Origin: JAVVHH01 sp965199585
Lineage (GTDB): Bacteria > Pseudomonadota > Alphaproteobacteria > Acetobacterales > Acetobacteraceae
Length of the DNA stretch: 64,000 bases
Assembly (NCBI GenBank): GCA_965199585.1
Contig: CBDASI010000002.1
Coordinates: 434,001 to 498,000, forward strand
Reading direction: 5' to 3'
A program made the position numbers and the translations under genes. Under the pieces are notes generated by a model. It saw only the letters and a list, made by a program, of their open reading frames with translations, did not search any database and was not told the origin of the DNA. Shown piece after piece: positions 63,263 to 64,000 of this stretch; within the stretch, counting starts at the first letter, position 1, and each line of letters begins with the position of its first letter.

Positions 63263-64000
63263 GCCTGCTCGCGGTCGAGGACCTACAGACGCATTTCCGC
63301 ACCCGCGCGGGCGAGGTGCGCGCCGTCGATGGCTTGAGCTTCACGCTCGATCGCGGCCGCGCGCTGGGGATTGTCGGCGAGTCCGGCTCGGGCAAGACGG
63401 TGACGTCGCTGTCGATCATGCGGCTGCTCGAGGCGCCCGGGTTCATCGCCGGTGGGCGGGTGTTGCTCGACGGGAAGGACATGGTCTCGCTGTCCGAGCG
63501 CGAGATCCGCGCCATCCGCGGGCGGCAAATCTGCCTGGTGTTCCAGGATCCGATGACTGCGCTCAACCCGGTCTATCGCGTCGGCGACCAGATCGTCGAA
63601 GCGATGCAGGCGCATGCGCCGATCGGGCACGCCGCCGCGCTCGCGCGGGCGACCGAGCTGTTCCGCCAGCTCGGCATTCCGGCGCCGGCGCAGCATGTGC
63701 GGGAGTATCCGCATCAGCTCAGCGGCGGCATGCGGCAGCGTGTCATGATCGCGATGGCGCTGGTCAACGAGCCGGAGTTGCTGATCCTCGACGAGCCCAC
63801 CACTGCGCTCGACGTCACCATCCAGGCCCAGATCCTCGACCTGATCCGCGGCCTGCGTCACCGGGTCAACACGGCGGTGCTGCTCATCACCCATGACATC
63901 GGCGTCGTAGAGGAGGTCTGTGACGAGGTGCTGGTGATGTATGCCGGCCGGGTGATGGAATGGGGGACCGTCGCGCAGGTTACCGGCGACCCGAAGCATC
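63259..64000 (+). CDS. Dpp/Opp-type ABC transporter ATP-binding protein (DppD/OppD class), truncated by window end
   Basis: The ATG at 63259 overlaps the amidohydrolase stop, and 247 codons lie inside the window with no stop. Walker A is GESGSGKT (40-47), with FQDPMTALNPVYRVGDQI, signature LSGGMRQR and Walker B LLILDEPTTALD. The C-terminal Cys domain lies beyond the edge, and a DppF partner gene probably follows. It supplies the ATPase for cluster D. Confidence 0.92.
   Translation, partial: MSLLAVEDLQTHFRTRAGEVRAVDGLSFTLDRGRALGIVGESGSGKTVTSLSIMRLLEAPGFIAGGRVLLDGKDMVSLSEREIRAIRGRQICLVFQDPMTALNPVYRVGDQIVEAMQAHAPIGHAAALARATELFRQLGIPAPAQHVREYPHQLSGGMRQRVMIAMALVNEPELLILDEPTTALDVTIQAQILDLIRGLRHRVNTAVLLITHDIGVVEEVCDEVLVMYAGRVMEWGTVAQVTGDPKH

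Overview
The window comes from a GC-rich alphaproteobacterium. Codons end overwhelmingly in G or C. The TPR-bamB-der order, the alphaproteobacterial-style TonB and CDF genes, a DUF5872 protein, an OprB-type porin and the many ABC importers with twin-arginine-like leaders fit Rhodospirillales, most likely Acetobacteraceae. That placement is inference from gene content; no rRNA or marker tree is available here. No transposase, integrase, phage gene, CRISPR array or recognisable DNA-binding regulator was found.

Left part, about 0-21.8 kb, is mostly core or ordinary metabolism. It holds an exosortase-linked type glycosyltransferase with the tail of an upstream membrane protein, a ferric-type ABC importer lacking an ATPase gene, an EthD-like protein, an SDR dehydrogenase with an ACS-family transporter, a DUF5872 protein, and the TPR-bamB-der operon. 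A REP-like inverted repeat lies between a small lipoprotein and a TonB-family gene. A CDF metal transporter, an MFS carrier, a CsbD stress protein and a flavin reductase follow. A branched-chain amino-acid importer (livK plus livHMGF, with an OprB porin between them) closes this part, followed by tRNA-Lys(CTT).

Right part, about 22-64 kb, is almost entirely substrate uptake plus hydrolysis of C-N bonds. Cluster A (22.1-28.3 kb, + strand) is a ThuA/GATase-like protein, a 42-aa overlapping ORF and a full Dpp/Opp-type importer. Cluster P (28.5-33.1 kb, - strand) is a polyamine-type importer (PotA, D, B, C order) with a PuuE-like deacetylase/allantoinase. Cluster B (33.3-46.7 kb, - strand) is a nine-gene operon: a full Dpp/Opp importer, a fused hydantoinase A/B (5-oxoprolinase type), a second binding protein, an M20 dipeptidase and a DHA2 exporter. 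A CoA transferase with an unusual domain order follows. Cluster C (48.2-56.9 kb, - strand) has Dpp/Opp permeases and ATPases followed by three amidase-signature enzymes and three tiny AtzG/GatC-like proteins. Cluster D (57.1-64 kb, + strand, divergent from C) has two binding proteins, two permeases, a metal amidohydrolase and an ATPase cut by the right edge.

Most genes within each cluster overlap by 1-17 bases (ATGA, GTGA or TGATG junctions), so each cluster looks like one translationally coupled transcript. The common theme is import of peptides, amides, lactams or ureides and their hydrolysis. The most interesting part is the amidase array of cluster C, where every amidase can be paired with a short subunit-like protein. 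Two of those three proteins are under 65 codons and are easy to miss in annotation.
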